Assembly: GCA_903926075.1 (NCBI GenBank)
Contig: CAIYHQ010000038.1
Coordinates: 1-33,761, forward strand
DNA length: 33,761 nucleotides
Direction: 5' to 3'
Source: an uncultured Methanomicrobiales archaeon
Lineage (GTDB): Archaea > Halobacteriota > Methanomicrobia > Methanomicrobiales > Methanospirillaceae
Shown: positions 17,723 to 27,927 of the stretch, piece by piece
Numbering within the stretch: the stretch's first letter is position 1
How the letters are laid out: each line of letters starts with the position of its first letter
Program-made: the position numbers and the translations under genes
Notes under the pieces: generated by a model
What the model was told of the DNA's origin: nothing
The model's input: only the letters and a program-made list of their open reading frames with translations
Databases searched by the model: none

Positions 17723-18194
17723 GCGACCTATCCCTGATGAATGCCTCGTCCTTCGGGGCAGATCATCTTTTATCTGTATTAGCTCGGTTTATGAACGATT
17801 CTCACTTTGTATCGAGACATATGACGGAGAAGTATGTCTGGGTGTTCACGATGGCGACATTATTGTTGTTTCCGCGCCTGAATCACTTGAGATTGAGCCG
17901 GCAGTTCTCCTGCTCCTACTTACGGGCAGGTACCACTTCCCTCTCGTAGTACTTCCAAAAGGGCATCCTGGAGGAAAAAGGGTGCGTTACGTCGTCTCTG
18001 CAGGGAGAAGAATAGATCTCAATCATACCATTGAAAGGGGTACACATCCTGAACAAAACATTATCTGCTCGTCCGAGGAGTTTTCTCGCGTTTCTCTTTA
18101 TGGTGATGAGGAAATGATTGTAGCAGAAGGCTTATCACCAGATATTGAGGGAGAAAACCTACTGTTACGTAGTCTATTTGAGTACTTACCCTGA
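17721..18194 (+). CDS. Uncharacterised protein frame with no ordinary start codon (possible +1 frameshift product of the zinc-ribbon gene)
   Basis: This frame is open from 17670 and ends with TGA at 18192-18194. It reads as a convincing soluble alpha/beta protein, with segments such as RPIPDECLVLRGRSSFICIS, DGEVCLGVHDGDIIVVSAPE, FPLVVLPKGHPGGKRVRYVV and GDEEMIVAEGLSPDIEGENL. No ATG, GTG or TTG occurs in frame before GTG 17982, which lies in the middle of the apparent domain. A +1 shift at GTT TAA G of the zinc-ribbon gene would give a 207-residue fusion. Other explanations are a non-AUG start (ATC 17676 or CTG 17679, 9-12 bases after GGAG), a sequence error, or a decayed gene. I do not recognise the family. 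Confidence 0.55.
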   Translation, partial: KRPIPDECLVLRGRSSFICISSVYERFSLCIETYDGEVCLGVHDGDIIVVSAPESLEIEPAVLLLLLTGRYHFPLVVLPKGHPGGKRVRYVVSAGRRIDLNHTIERGTHPEQNIICSSEEFSRVSLYGDEEMIVAEGLSPDIEGENLLLRSLFEYLP

Positions 18195-18204
18195 CCCGCC
18201 TCCC

Positions 18205-18230
18205 GTATAAAATAACAACAATTATAAGTA
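18205..18230 (+). promoter_or_regulatory. Promoter region of the ATP synthase operon
   Basis: Two TATA-like elements, GTATAAAATA (18205-18214) and ATTATAAGTA (18221-18230), precede ahaH by 68 and 52 bases at their left ends. Either could serve. The ahaH ATG has GGAGAT six bases upstream. Confidence 0.5.
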
Positions 18231-18272
18231 AATTTTTCTCCAACTAATAGTATGCCCTGACAGGAGATTTGT

Positions 18273-18602
18273 ATGAAGGCAGAGGTCCTGAAAAAGATAA
18301 AAACGACTGAAGATGAGTACCGCACGATGATCGGCGATGCTGAAGCAGAGCGCAGGCATATGTTAGCTAATGCTGAGCTCGAGGCTGACAACCTCATCGC
18401 AGGGGCACAAAAGGATATGGAGGAGTACAAAAAACAAAAAATTTCTGAGGCCAGACAAACAGCAGAAATAAAGAGTAAAGAGATTATTGTTGAAGGATCA
18501 AGAAAAACGAAAGAACTGGCAGACAGAGGACTGCGAAACCGGGAAAAAGCAGTTGATTATCTTATCTCCCAGTTTAAGAGGGCTCTAGATGTTAAAACCT
18601 AA
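18273..18602 (+). CDS. ahaH: A-type ATP synthase subunit H
   Basis: A 109-residue, charged, almost entirely helical protein with long heptad-like Lys/Glu/Ala stretches. It is the peripheral-stalk partner of subunit E in archaeal ATP synthase and resembles subunit H/G coiled-coils. GGAGAT sits just before the ATG. It is the first gene of the synthase cluster and overlaps the start of ahaI by 14 bases, which suggests coupled translation. Its identity rests on the coiled-coil composition and its usual place before subunit I. Confidence 0.88.
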   Translation: MKAEVLKKIKTTEDEYRTMIGDAEAERRHMLANAELEADNLIAGAQKDMEEYKKQKISEARQTAEIKSKEIIVEGSRKTKELADRGLRNREKAVDYLISQFKRALDVKT

Positions 18603-20646
18603 AACAATGAGCCGCCTCCTCATAGTAGCCTCAAAGGACAGGATGGAGGCTGTAATAAGCGAACTCTACAGGTTCAATTTATTTCATATAGAAGAATTTG
18701 TGGAGGGAGCACGGGAAGAGTATCAGGGTTTTAAAATTGGTTCACCCCTCCCGGGTGCAGGCGAAGTTTCAGGAGAACTTGTAAAACTTCGTTCGATTAT
18801 TTCGGGGACATCGGAGGAACTTTTTTCTGAAACCCAGCTGAAAGTCAGGGCATCTGATATTCGTGGGACTCTTAGTTCCCGTCTTCCGGGAATAGAACAC
18901 ACAATTGAGACTCTTCTCACTGAAAGGACAAAACTGGAAAACTTAATTAAAGATTATGAACAGAAGATCGAGGCATTAAAACCTTTTGTTCCTATAGAGA
19001 TACCTCTCGAACTGCTTCGGGACTATGAGAACGTGTCTGTTATTGCAGGGCAGTTGGGACGTGAAATGGTCCTGACCGTTCCAAACGAGAGCGAATTTAT
19101 AAAGGAAAAACAAGGTGGTTTTTTAGTTACTGCAGTACCTAAATCACGGGCAGCTGAAGTTGAACGTACCCTTCTTGATGCTGCATTCCAGGAAGTTCCG
19201 GTTCCGGTCGAAAATGGAACTGCTGCCATAAGAACTCAGTATTATGAAACTGAGAAGAATAAAGCTGCAGAACATCTTGAAACCGTAAAAAAAGACCTGG
19301 ATTCTGCAATTAAGGAGAATGCAAATTACCTTGTAGCCTGTGAAGAACTTCTGACTACAGATGTTGAGAAGGCAGAGGCTCCACTAAGATTCATTTCAAG
19401 TGAACGTATGTTCATTGCAGAAGGCTGGGTACCAAGTCAGCAGACCCACGACATTATATCGTCACTAAACAGGGCCACAGCAGAGCATATATATATTCAG
19501 GAAATTCCGGTTGACCTGGAACATGACTCAGTTCCTGTCGAGTACAACAACCCGAATTTTGCGAAACCGACAGAACTTTTTATGGACGTTTATTCCCGTC
19601 CTAATTATACGGAAATTGACCCGACACTCCTTGTCTCCATCGTCTTTCCGATCTTTTTCGGAATGATCATTGGCGACATCGCATATGGGTTGATCTTCCT
19701 TATAATGAGCCTTGTACTGAGAAAGTATCTAAAAGGAGAGAGTGGTGCTCTTTTACTTAAGACTTTGAGAAATGCCAGTATCTCTAGTATTTTTTTCGGA
19801 ATTCTCTTCTCAGAATTTCTTGGATTTGAATGCCCCTGGAACCCGCTGATATTCAGCAGACACCTTGGAATTGGTGGTGGAGAAGGGGGTGGAGGAAATG
19901 CCTTTTTATGGCTTCTGGGAACGCTTATTCCTCAAAATGTTTATACCATTCACGCTGCAACACAAAGTGCTGCCAGTGGTGGTGGGGCTAATATTCAGGG
20001 CCTTATGGTCCTCACTATCTGGATTGGTCTGTTTCATATCACTCTCGGAAGAGTCCTTGGAATTATCAATCACGCAAAGCAGGATCACGGCTCCCACAGG
20101 ATAAAGGCAGTCTTTGCAAACCTTGGCTGGCTCTTTGTTATGTGGGGAATTCTCATTGCGATTCTTTCAAAGTTTGTTATCCCGTATATGCCCGATATCA
20201 GTACACTCCCGGTGGTTGCAGCAGGGCTGAATATAGCAACCATTATCGGGGGAGTTCTTGTGGTTCTTGGGATAATATTCATTGCAAGGGATTCAGTCCT
20301 TGAGATTATCGAACTTCCAACAATCATCAGTCATGTGCTCTCTTATGCACGTCTGATGGCTGTCGGACTCTCTTCCGTCGCTATTGCGATGGTAACTAAT
20401 TATCTTGCTATCGGTCTCATGATAGCACCTCAGTTAAAAACGATCACACCGTTTGGAATACTCGTTATAATCGGCGGTATTTTTGTATTCCTTATCGGTC
20501 ACGTGATGAACGTTGCACTAGGCCTGATAGGTGGAGGCCTTCACTCAATCAGGTTGCATTATGTTGAATTCTTCACCAAGTTCTACAAAGGTGGAGGCAA
20601 AAAGTACAATCCATTTGGAATGAAAAGAAGATTTACAGAGGATTAA
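18589..20646 (+). CDS. ahaI: A-type ATP synthase subunit I (subunit a homologue)
   Basis: A 685-residue membrane subunit that forms the ion half-channels of the AO sector and anchors the peripheral stalks. The N-terminal half (about 1-340) is cytoplasmic with coiled-coil segments. The C-terminal half has seven to eight membrane helices starting near PTLLVSIVFPIFFGMIIGDI. The conserved arginine facing the c-ring is probably R588 in SYARLMAVGL. The family ending GLHSIRLHYVEFFTKFYKGG is present. The stop is followed two bases later by the c-subunit gene. Confidence 0.96.
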   Translation: MLKPKTMSRLLIVASKDRMEAVISELYRFNLFHIEEFVEGAREEYQGFKIGSPLPGAGEVSGELVKLRSIISGTSEELFSETQLKVRASDIRGTLSSRLPGIEHTIETLLTERTKLENLIKDYEQKIEALKPFVPIEIPLELLRDYENVSVIAGQLGREMVLTVPNESEFIKEKQGGFLVTAVPKSRAAEVERTLLDAAFQEVPVPVENGTAAIRTQYYETEKNKAAEHLETVKKDLDSAIKENANYLVACEELLTTDVEKAEAPLRFISSERMFIAEGWVPSQQTHDIISSLNRATAEHIYIQEIPVDLEHDSVPVEYNNPNFAKPTELFMDVYSRPNYTEIDPTLLVSIVFPIFFGMIIGDIAYGLIFLIMSLVLRKYLKGESGALLLKTLRNASISSIFFGILFSEFLGFECPWNPLIFSRHLGIGGGEGGGGNAFLWLLGTLIPQNVYTIHAATQSAASGGGANIQGLMVLTIWIGLFHITLGRVLGIINHAKQDHGSHRIKAVFANLGWLFVMWGILIAILSKFVIPYMPDISTLPVVAAGLNIATIIGGVLVVLGIIFIARDSVLEIIELPTIISHVLSYARLMAVGLSSVAIAMVTNYLAIGLMIAPQLKTITPFGILVIIGGIFVFLIGHVMNVALGLIGGGLHSIRLHYVEFFTKFYKGGGKKYNPFGMKRRFTED

Positions 20647-20648
20647 TT

Positions 20649-20912
20649 ATGGCAGATGTAAGCACAGCAGCAACATTGACAATTGATATGATTCACGCAC
20701 AGCAGGCAGGTCTTAAAGCAATTGGAGCCGGCCTCGCCGTTGGTCTCACAGGAGTCGGCACCGGAGTGGCAGAGATGGGAATAGGCGCAGCAGCTGTAGG
20801 AGCTATTGCAGAAAACAAGGACTTTTTTGGTCTTGGTCTCCTGTTCACTGTCATTCCCGAAACAATTGTGATCTTTGGTCTTGTTATCTCACTCCTGCTC
20901 ATGTTCTCCTAA
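20649..20912 (+). CDS. ahaK: A-type ATP synthase subunit K (c-ring proteolipid)
   Basis: An 87-residue two-helix proteolipid that forms the rotor ring. Helix 1 (about 21-53) is rich in Gly/Ala with the motif GVGTGVAEMG. Helix 2 (about 60-86) contains the ion-binding carboxylate E71 in VIPETIVIFG. It is a single hairpin, unlike the doubled or tripled c-subunits of some methanogens. A second acidic residue, E42, lies in helix 1, where sodium-binding rings often have Gln or Glu. Whether the ring carries Na+ or H+ cannot be settled from this alone. Confidence 0.96.
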   Translation: MADVSTAATLTIDMIHAQQAGLKAIGAGLAVGLTGVGTGVAEMGIGAAAVGAIAENKDFFGLGLLFTVIPETIVIFGLVISLLLMFS

Positions 20913-20922
20913 TGGTGCAACC

Positions 20923-21501
20923 ATGGGACTTGAAGCGGTCATTGAAGAGATCAGGGGAAAAGGGCAGAGTGAAGCAGATGTTATAAAGAACTCAACTCAA
21001 AGTGAGGTAAAAAAGATCCTTGAGTCAGCACGTGACCGGATAGCCGTAATTCATAAATCAGCCGAAGATGAGATGGAGCGACAGACTGCCCATCTTGTAT
21101 CCCAGGATATCTCGGCTGCTCACCTTGTGGCAAAACGTGAAATCCTGAACACTCAGAAGAGCCTGCTTGATGAGGTCTATGGAATGACACTTACAAAGAT
21201 CCTGGCCCTTCCAGAGAGTTTCCACAAGGAAGCCCTTCGGACCCTTCTCCTTAAGGCAAAACAGGAGATACCTGAAGGGACTGTCCATTGTAATGAAGAT
21301 CAAACTGGTATCCTTAAAAGTCTTGTATCCGAAGATAAGGTACTAGAAGGGTACAAAGTGGGTGATGCAACGGCAATTGAAGGCGGCGTTATCATCGAGA
21401 GTGATGATGGCTATTTAAAGATTGACTATACATACCGCACATTTCTGAATGCGGTATGGGAAACAGGGCTTAAAGATGCATCTGATATCCTTTTCGGATA
21501 A
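20923..21501 (+). CDS. ahaE: A-type ATP synthase subunit E (peripheral stalk)
   Basis: A 192-residue stalk subunit. An N-terminal coiled coil (about 1-95, rich in Glu, Lys, Ala, Ser) is followed by a globular C-terminal domain ending in the conserved pattern GGVIIESDDGYLKIDYTYRT. The frame is open upstream to 20875, but the ATG at 20923 is preceded by GGTG and starts the family sequence MGLEAVIEEIRGKG. The longer form would overlap the proteolipid gene. It pairs with subunit H to hold the catalytic A-B head. Confidence 0.94.
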   Translation: MGLEAVIEEIRGKGQSEADVIKNSTQSEVKKILESARDRIAVIHKSAEDEMERQTAHLVSQDISAAHLVAKREILNTQKSLLDEVYGMTLTKILALPESFHKEALRTLLLKAKQEIPEGTVHCNEDQTGILKSLVSEDKVLEGYKVGDATAIEGGVIIESDDGYLKIDYTYRTFLNAVWETGLKDASDILFG

Positions 21502-21514
21502 AGGGGGTGAATGA

Positions 21515-22570
21515 GTGACTGAAGTAAGGAGCGGCCTTGCTCCTTATATCTACGTCTGCACACGGATGCGTGTCAGAAAAGCGAAGCTCCTCCCGAAAGA
21601 GGAATACCTTCGTATGCTTCAGATGACCCTCCCTGAAATTACCAGGTTTATTGAAGAAACAGAATATAAAAAGGAGATAGACGAGAACGCTCAGTTCTTC
21701 GAAGGGATTGATCTCTTTGAGATCGGTCTTTCATGGAACCTTGCAAAGGAATATCAGAAAATTCTTGAGATCACTCCAGGTTCTCTGAAACAGTTCACAA
21801 AAGCATATCTCAGGCGTTGGGATATTCAGAATGTGCTCAATATACTCAGGGGTAAACTTCAGGGAATGAAAGCAGGGAAGATAAAAGAAGTTTTAATTCC
21901 CGCAGGTGGTCTCGACAGGCTCATGCTCGACCGTCTTATCTCAGAAGACTCTCCTGAGAGAGTAATTGAGGCACTCAAAAAGACACGGATGTATCCTGTC
22001 CTTCAAAAAGAATTTCAGGGGGCTATCGAAAAAGGATCATTCTCAAAGGTTGAGAATGAACTCTACAAATCGATGTACGCTGAGATCCTTTCAGACGCTG
22101 AAGGAGGCATAAAGGGAGGAAACGATTTTATCTCTTTTCTCAGGCTCGATATTGATATTATTAATATCAAGAACCTCTTTCGGATTAGGGCTGATGGTTT
22201 CGAGGAAGATGTCCGGGATATGATGATCCCTGGCGGGTCATTTACACCTGATGAACTCCAGACATTAAACAGTCTTCCAACCCATGACGAGTTCATCGAT
22301 ACGCTTAGAGGGAAACTTAACCGGCATCCGATTCTCGAAGCTCAGGAACAACTTAGAAATATCCATTCTATCCGTGAAGCAGAAAGTGAACTGACAAGGA
22401 TTCAGCTCTCTGAAATGGAGCGGATGTCAAAGATGCACCCGTTTTCCATTCATCCTATCCTCGTGTACCTGGAAAAGAAGAAATACGAAGTCTTCAATCT
22501 GCGGGCTCTTGCACGTGGAAAGGAGTCCGGGCTTTCCCCTGAGCGGATCAGAGAATTTCTGGTGATCTGA
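21515..22570 (+). CDS. ahaC: A-type ATP synthase subunit C (rotor/stator linker, d-type)
   Basis: A 351-residue, mainly helical subunit that couples the central stalk to the c-ring. The GTG start at 21515 is preceded by GGGGGTGA, with an unusually short spacing of four bases. The nearby ATG at 21511 is in another frame and stops at once. Family features include [20 protein letters not shown] near the start and the [20 protein letters not shown] segment near the end (about 308-328). It sits between E and F as in other methanogens. Confidence 0.94.
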   Translation: MTEVRSGLAPYIYVCTRMRVRKAKLLPKEEYLRMLQMTLPEITRFIEETEYKKEIDENAQFFEGIDLFEIGLSWNLAKEYQKILEITPGSLKQFTKAYLRRWDIQNVLNILRGKLQGMKAGKIKEVLIPAGGLDRLMLDRLISEDSPERVIEALKKTRMYPVLQKEFQGAIEKGSFSKVENELYKSMYAEILSDAEGGIKGGNDFISFLRLDIDIINIKNLFRIRADGFEEDVRDMMIPGGSFTPDELQTLNSLPTHDEFIDTLRGKLNRHPILEAQEQLRNIHSIREAESELTRIQLSEMERMSKMHPFSIHPILVYLEKKKYEVFNLRALARGKESGLSPERIREFLVI

Positions 22571-22571
22571 T

Positions 22572-22874
22572 ATGGAGATAGCAGTTATCGGAAATAGTGA
22601 GTTTATCCTTGGCTTCCGGCTTGCCGGTATTCGACAGACTTATACTTTTGAGAGTGATGATGCACTTGTTTCCACTATCAATGGGATTCTATCTGATCCG
22701 AATGTCGGAATTCTCGTAATGAACTCAAAAGATATGGAAAGGGTTCCCCGGCGTCTCCAGAATATCCTTGAGGACTCGGTGAAACCCACAGTCATCGCAC
22801 TGGGAGGAGAAGAAGGCGGGCTCTCAATTCGGGAGCGGATAAAACGTTCGGTGGGTGTTGATCTGTGGAAGTAA
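22572..22874 (+). CDS. ahaF: A-type ATP synthase subunit F (central stalk)
   Basis: A 100-residue subunit of the central stalk, with a Rossmann-like fold. It starts [20 protein letters not shown], typical of the family, and contains GILVMNSKD and the C-terminal [17 protein letters not shown]. It begins one base after the ahaC stop, and its 3' end overlaps the GTG start of ahaA by ten bases. Confidence 0.95.
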   Translation: MEIAVIGNSEFILGFRLAGIRQTYTFESDDALVSTINGILSDPNVGILVMNSKDMERVPRRLQNILEDSVKPTVIALGGEEGGLSIRERIKRSVGVDLWK

Positions 22875-24628
22875 AAGACAATTCGAAACAAGCCAGTGGT
22901 GGCAAACTAAAGAGGATTGCAGGTCCGGTCGTTACGGCTGTAAACCTCGACGCCCATATGTACGACCTAGTGCAGGTGGGTAATGAAGGCCTTATGGGCG
23001 AGGTTATCAAAATTCAGCGTGATGAGGTGATCATTCAGGTTTACGAAGATACATCAGGGATAAGACCTGGTGAACCAGTGATCAATACCGGACTTCCTCT
23101 TTCAATAGAGCTTGGACCTGGGCTCCTCACGAGTATCTATGATGGTATCCAGCGTCCACTCGAGGTCCTTGTACAGAAGATGGGAGATTTCATTGAGCGT
23201 GGTGTTTCTGCACCCGGTCTCCCCAGGGATAAGAAATGGGAATTTAAGCCCATTGTTAAAGAGGGGGATACTGTAAAACCAGGTTCCATTATAGGTGAAG
23301 TACAGGAGACAAACATTGTTCACAAGGTGATGGTACCCCCTAAAGTGAATGGCGGAAAGGTAAAGAGTATAAAAAGCGGTTTGTTTACAGTTGAGGAAAT
23401 TGTCTGCACTCTTGATAACGGGGTAGAATTACCTATGATGCAGAAGTGGCCGGTCCGTGTACCAAGACCAGTCACTGAAAAAATGAATCCGACTATCCCG
23501 CTCATTACGGGTCAGAGAATATTGGACGGTCTCTTTCCAATTGCAAAAGGTGGAACTGCAGCAATCCCGGGTCCTTTCGGGAGTGGAAAGACGGTCACCC
23601 AGCAGCAGCTTGCAAAATGGAGTGATGCAGAGATAGTTGTTTACATTGGATGCGGTGAGCGTGGAAACGAGATGACCGAAGTGCTTACTGAATTCCCAGA
23701 GCTTGAGGATCCTAAAACAGGTAAGCCACTCATGGAGCGTACCGTGCTTATTGCAAATACAAGTAATATGCCTGTTGCCGCCCGTGAAGCTTCAGTTTAT
23801 ACAGGGATCACAATTGCAGAATACTTCAGGGATATGGGATACGATGTCTCACTCATGGCAGACTCAACATCACGCTGGGCCGAAGCAATGCGTGAAATAT
23901 CAAGCAGGCTTGAAGAGATGCCAGGTGAAGAAGGATACCCGGCTTACCTTGCAGCACGTCTTTCTGAATTTTATGAGCGTGCAGGACTGGTACATACACT
24001 TAACGGTGCACGCGGGTCCGTATCTGTCATAGGTGCGGTTTCACCGCCTGGTGGTGACTTTAGTGAACCGGTTACCCAGAATACACTACGTATAGTGAAA
24101 GTATTCTGGGCACTCGATGCAAAACTTTCACAGAGGCGCCACTTCCCTGCCATCAACTGGTTGAACTCCTATTCACTTTATCTTGAGCAGCTTCATGACT
24201 GGTATGACAAGGAGGTCTCACCCGAATGGAACAAGTTGCGTTCCTGGGCAATGGAAGTCCTCCAGAAAGAGGCGGAACTCCAGGAGATAGTTCAGCTCGT
24301 AGGTTCGGATGCACTCCCTGATGCTGAACAGTTAACTATCGAGATAGCACGTATGATCCGTGAGATCTTCCTCCAGCAGAATGCTTACGATAAAGTTGAC
24401 ACATTCTGTGACATGACAAAGCAGTATGCGATGATGAAGGCAATCAGGCACTTTGCTGACCTGGCATATGCAGCACAGCTTGCAGGTGTCTCACCACTTC
24501 AGATAATTAGTGTCAAGTCAAAGAACGAGCTTCAGCAGATTAAATTTATCGAGGAATATATACCTGCCCTTCAGAAGATTGAGGCTGATATGGAGAACGA
24601 ATTCAATGCACTGAGGTCAGCATCATGA
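22865..24628 (+). CDS. ahaA: A-type ATP synthase catalytic subunit A
   Basis: The 587-residue catalytic subunit of the A1 head, which binds and converts ADP plus phosphate to ATP. Walker A is GPFGSGKT at 236-243. The non-homologous insertion characteristic of A/V-type A subunits lies at about 115-190. [14 protein letters not shown] and the CGERGNEM segment are present. The GTG start at 22865 overlaps ahaF by ten bases. No intein is present. The stop overlaps the ahaB start (ATGA). Confidence 0.98.
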   Translation: MEVKDNSKQASGGKLKRIAGPVVTAVNLDAHMYDLVQVGNEGLMGEVIKIQRDEVIIQVYEDTSGIRPGEPVINTGLPLSIELGPGLLTSIYDGIQRPLEVLVQKMGDFIERGVSAPGLPRDKKWEFKPIVKEGDTVKPGSIIGEVQETNIVHKVMVPPKVNGGKVKSIKSGLFTVEEIVCTLDNGVELPMMQKWPVRVPRPVTEKMNPTIPLITGQRILDGLFPIAKGGTAAIPGPFGSGKTVTQQQLAKWSDAEIVVYIGCGERGNEMTEVLTEFPELEDPKTGKPLMERTVLIANTSNMPVAAREASVYTGITIAEYFRDMGYDVSLMADSTSRWAEAMREISSRLEEMPGEEGYPAYLAARLSEFYERAGLVHTLNGARGSVSVIGAVSPPGGDFSEPVTQNTLRIVKVFWALDAKLSQRRHFPAINWLNSYSLYLEQLHDWYDKEVSPEWNKLRSWAMEVLQKEAELQEIVQLVGSDALPDAEQLTIEIARMIREIFLQQNAYDKVDTFCDMTKQYAMMKAIRHFADLAYAAQLAGVSPLQIISVKSKNELQQIKFIEEYIPALQKIEADMENEFNALRSAS

Positions 24629-26010
24629 AGGAATACAAGACAATCACAAAAATTGCAGGACCACTCGTCTTTGTCGAAAAGACAGAACCTATCGGTTATA
24701 GTGAACTTGTGAATATAGTCTGCCATGATGGAACCGTGAAACGCGGTCAGGTCCTTGATACAAGTGACGAGGTCGTCGTTGTCCAGGTCTTTGAGACCAC
24801 CGCAGGAATTGGAAAGGACAGTGGCATCAGGTTCACAGGCGAGACAATCAAGATGCCTGTCGGCCGTGACATGCTCGGAAGAATCCTCTCTGGTGGTGGA
24901 AAACCTATCGATGGTGGACCGGATATCGTCCCTGAGAAACGGCTTGACATCACGGGAGCTGCTATCAATCCATATGCGAGAGCTTCACCTCACGATTTCA
25001 TTCAGACGGGTATTTCAACGATTGACGGTATGAACACGCTGGTTCGTGGTCAGAAACTTCCGATATTCTCAGGTGCCGGACTGCCACACAATAATGTGGC
25101 ACTCCAAATTGCAAGACAAGCAAAAGTCCCTGGGTCAAAGGAGCCGTTCGCCGTAGTATTCGCTGCGATGGGTATCACAAAAGAGGAAGCCAACTACTTT
25201 ATGCAGGACTTCGAGAAAACAGGAGCACTTGAGCGTGCGGTGGTCTTCCTGAACCTTGCAGATGACCCGGCAGTCGAGCGTATCATTACGCCAAGGCTCG
25301 CCCTTACTACTGCAGAGTACCTGGCATTCGAACTAGGAATGCACGTGCTTGTCATCCTTACTGACATGACAAACTACTGTGAAGCTCTCCGTCAGATAGG
25401 TGCAGCCCGTGAAGAAGTCCCTGGAAGACGTGGATATCCGGGTTACATGTATACTGACCTAGCAAGTATCTACGAGCGTGCAGGAATTATCAAGGGGAAG
25501 AATGGTTCAGTTACCCAGATCCCGATTCTGACAATGCCAGGTGACGATATCACACACCCGATTCCCGACCTTACCGGTTACATTACAGAGGGTCAGATAG
25601 TTGTCTCACGTGACCTTCACCGTAAAGGCATTTATCCCCCGATTAACGTGCTTCCATCACTCTCCCGTCTGATGAACCTTGGAATAGGAAAAGGCCAGAC
25701 CCGTGAAGACCATAAAAAAGTATCAGACCAGATTTATGCTGCTTATGCAGAAGGTAATGATCTTCGGGGTCTTGTCGCAATTGTTGGTAAAGAGGCCCTC
25801 TCTGACCGTGATAAACTCTTCCTTGAGTTTGCCGATCTTTACGAACAAAAATTCGTAAAACAAGGGAGCGATGAAGACCGGACTATTGCAAATACCCTGG
25901 ATATCGGCTGGGATCTCCTCGCAACGCTGCCTATAGAGCAACTCGTAAGGATTGACCGTGAACTTATCCAGAAGTTCCACCCGAAAGTCCGCGAAGGCGC
26001 AAAGGCTTAA
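24625..26010 (+). CDS. ahaB: A-type ATP synthase regulatory subunit B
   Basis: The 461-residue non-catalytic partner of subunit A in the A3B3 head. It has the expected altered P-loop SGAGLPHNN in place of GxxxxGKT, and conserved segments such as [14 protein letters not shown] and [14 protein letters not shown]. It starts in the ATGA overlap with ahaA and is followed after 11 bases by ahaD. Confidence 0.98.
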   Translation: MKEYKTITKIAGPLVFVEKTEPIGYSELVNIVCHDGTVKRGQVLDTSDEVVVVQVFETTAGIGKDSGIRFTGETIKMPVGRDMLGRILSGGGKPIDGGPDIVPEKRLDITGAAINPYARASPHDFIQTGISTIDGMNTLVRGQKLPIFSGAGLPHNNVALQIARQAKVPGSKEPFAVVFAAMGITKEEANYFMQDFEKTGALERAVVFLNLADDPAVERIITPRLALTTAEYLAFELGMHVLVILTDMTNYCEALRQIGAAREEVPGRRGYPGYMYTDLASIYERAGIIKGKNGSVTQIPILTMPGDDITHPIPDLTGYITEGQIVVSRDLHRKGIYPPINVLPSLSRLMNLGIGKGQTREDHKKVSDQIYAAYAEGNDLRGLVAIVGKEALSDRDKLFLEFADLYEQKFVKQGSDEDRTIANTLDIGWDLLATLPIEQLVRIDRELIQKFHPKVREGAKA

Positions 26011-26021
26011 GGGAGACTCTC

Positions 26022-26651
26022 ATGGCACTGAGAGACGTAAAGCCAACACGTTCAGAACTAATAAGCCTCAAACGCAGGATTGCCCTCTCAGAGAGAGGCT
26101 ACAAACTCCTCAAGATGAAGCGGGACGGGCTCATTCTTGAGTTCTTCAAGATCCTGGGACAGGCAAAGAACACCCGTAGTGAGCTTGATACACGATATGA
26201 AAAGGCAGTCGAAAGGATGGCAGTTGCAAATACCATCGAAGGAGCGATAGGTGTGAAATCAGCTGCATTCTCTGTAAATGAAGTGCCTAATATCGAGTTG
26301 ACCAGCAAAAACATAATGGGTGTGGTTGTTCCTGAAATAAAGGCGAGCAAGGTGAAAAAAGGAATTATGGACAGGGGCTACGGGGTCCTTGGGACCACGT
26401 CCATAATTGACGATACGGCATCCTCTTTTGAGGACCTCGTTGATGCAATTATCAAGAGTGCTGAGATAGAGACAACTATGAAGAAGCTCCTTGAGGAGAT
26501 AGAATCAACAAAACGCAGAGTCAATGCCCTTGAGTACAAAGTAATTCCTGAACTCACCGAAGCCCGTGATTTCATCAAGATGAGGCTTGACGAGATGGAA
26601 CGTGAAGAATTATTCAGGTTAAAGAAGATCAAAGCAAGAACATCAGTATAA
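26022..26651 (+). CDS. ahaD: A-type ATP synthase subunit D (central stalk)
   Basis: A 209-residue coiled-coil subunit that turns inside the A3B3 head. The N- and C-terminal helices are long and charged. It opens with ALRDVKPTRSELISLKRRIA and closes with the family pattern RRVNALEYKVIPELTEARDF. It is the last synthase gene; pgk follows after 18 bases without a clear terminator and may be co-transcribed. Confidence 0.96.
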   Translation: MALRDVKPTRSELISLKRRIALSERGYKLLKMKRDGLILEFFKILGQAKNTRSELDTRYEKAVERMAVANTIEGAIGVKSAAFSVNEVPNIELTSKNIMGVVVPEIKASKVKKGIMDRGYGVLGTTSIIDDTASSFEDLVDAIIKSAEIETTMKKLLEEIESTKRRVNALEYKVIPELTEARDFIKMRLDEMEREELFRLKKIKARTSV

Positions 26652-26669
26652 AAAAAGGACGTGTAAATA

Positions 26670-27884
26670 ATGCCGATCAATGGAATTGAAGACCTTGCAA
26701 CCGAAGGCAGAACAGTTCTCGTAAGGCTTGATCTCAATTCCCCTATTGATCCGGCCTCACTTACCATCCTTGATGACAAAAGGTTTCGCGAGATAATCCC
26801 AACCCTCCAGGCACTTGAAGATTCAAAAGTGGTCATCCTTACACATCAGAGCCGTCCCGGGAAGAGGGATTTCTCCACTTTATCCATGCATTCAGAGAGG
26901 CTCGCGACTCTCCTGAAAAAACCTGTCATTTATATTGACGAGATATTTGGCCAGTCCGTGAGGGAGAAGGTCAGATCACTGAAAGTGGGTGAGGTTCTGA
27001 TGCTTGAGAATGTCAGGTTCAATGCAGAAGAAAACCTGATAATGAAGCCTGAAGAAGCTGTAAATACTCATTTTGTTAAAAATCTTGCAAAGATGGGGGA
27101 TTTTTTCATTAATGATGCTTTTGGGACGGCACATAGATCACAACCAAGTGTTGTTGGTCTCCCGATGATGATGCGTTCAGCTGCTGGCCTCCTTATGGAA
27201 AAAGAGGTGAAAAACCTCTCACGAGTCTTTACTGATGCCCCGAGACCGGTCGTCATGGTCCTTGGTGGGACAAAAGCCGATGATTCGATTGCTGTAGCAA
27301 GAAATGTCCTGGAGAATGGAATTGCAGATTTTGTTATGGTCATCGGTGTTGTCGCAAATCTCTTCCTGCTTGCAGCCGGTATTAATCTTGGAAAACCGTC
27401 AGGACAATTGATTAGCCAGCTTGGTTATGAAACTCTTGTTCTTGACGCGAAAGATTTGCTGAAAGATTATTCTGAAAAATTACTGGTACCTGAATTTGTA
27501 GCGGTCAGGGTAGACAATAAAAGGGAAGAATATCCCGTCTCCGGGATTCCTGAAGATAGTCCTGTTCTGGACCTTGGCACAGAGTCGATTACAAAATTTT
27601 CAGGTATATTGAAGAAAGCGGGAACCGTGGTCTTCAATGGCCCGGCCGGAGTCTTTGAGGAACCTGACTTTGCTTTAGGGACTTATGAACTTCTAAAAGC
27701 TGCATCCCACTCAAAGTTCTCAGTATGTGGTGGCGGGCACACCGCTGCAGTAATTGAGAAACTTGGTATTGAGGGAAACTTTACCCATATGTCAACTGGA
27801 GGTGGAGCATGCATTGAGTTTCTAACTGGAAAGAAACTTCCTGCAGTGGAAGCTCTGGAGCGGTCAAAAGAGTTGTTTGGGTAA
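26670..27884 (+). CDS. pgk: Phosphoglycerate kinase
   Basis: A 404-residue archaeal-type phosphoglycerate kinase, which interconverts 1,3-bisphosphoglycerate plus ADP and 3-phosphoglycerate plus ATP in gluconeogenesis and glycolysis. Seen: RLDLNSP near the start, the substrate-binding LTHQSRPGKRDFSTLSMHSE segment, GTAHR, VVFNGPAGVFE in the nucleotide domain, and the GGGHTAAVIEKLG and STGGGACIEFL loops near the end. A short AAGGA motif precedes the ATG. Confidence 0.97.
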   Translation: MPINGIEDLATEGRTVLVRLDLNSPIDPASLTILDDKRFREIIPTLQALEDSKVVILTHQSRPGKRDFSTLSMHSERLATLLKKPVIYIDEIFGQSVREKVRSLKVGEVLMLENVRFNAEENLIMKPEEAVNTHFVKNLAKMGDFFINDAFGTAHRSQPSVVGLPMMMRSAAGLLMEKEVKNLSRVFTDAPRPVVMVLGGTKADDSIAVARNVLENGIADFVMVIGVVANLFLLAAGINLGKPSGQLISQLGYETLVLDAKDLLKDYSEKLLVPEFVAVRVDNKREEYPVSGIPEDSPVLDLGTESITKFSGILKKAGTVVFNGPAGVFEEPDFALGTYELLKAASHSKFSVCGGGHTAAVIEKLGIEGNFTHMSTGGGACIEFLTGKKLPAVEALERSKELFG

Positions 27885-27887
27885 TAT

Positions 27888-27900
27888 TATTTAAAAATTA
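27888..27900 (+). promoter_or_regulatory. Possible TATA box of the CDF transporter gene
   Basis: TATTTAAAAATTA lies 28-40 bases before ATG 27928. This would produce a nearly leaderless transcript. AT-rich sequence of this kind is common, so the call is tentative. Confidence 0.35.
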
Positions 27901-27927
27901 ATCCAAAAAAGAAATTGAACTTCGTTT

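Noticed and set aside
17737-17949. 70-codon plus-strand frame starting at ATG 17737
   Set aside because: It overlaps the much more protein-like frame ending at 18194, has no ribosome-binding site, and its composition looks random.
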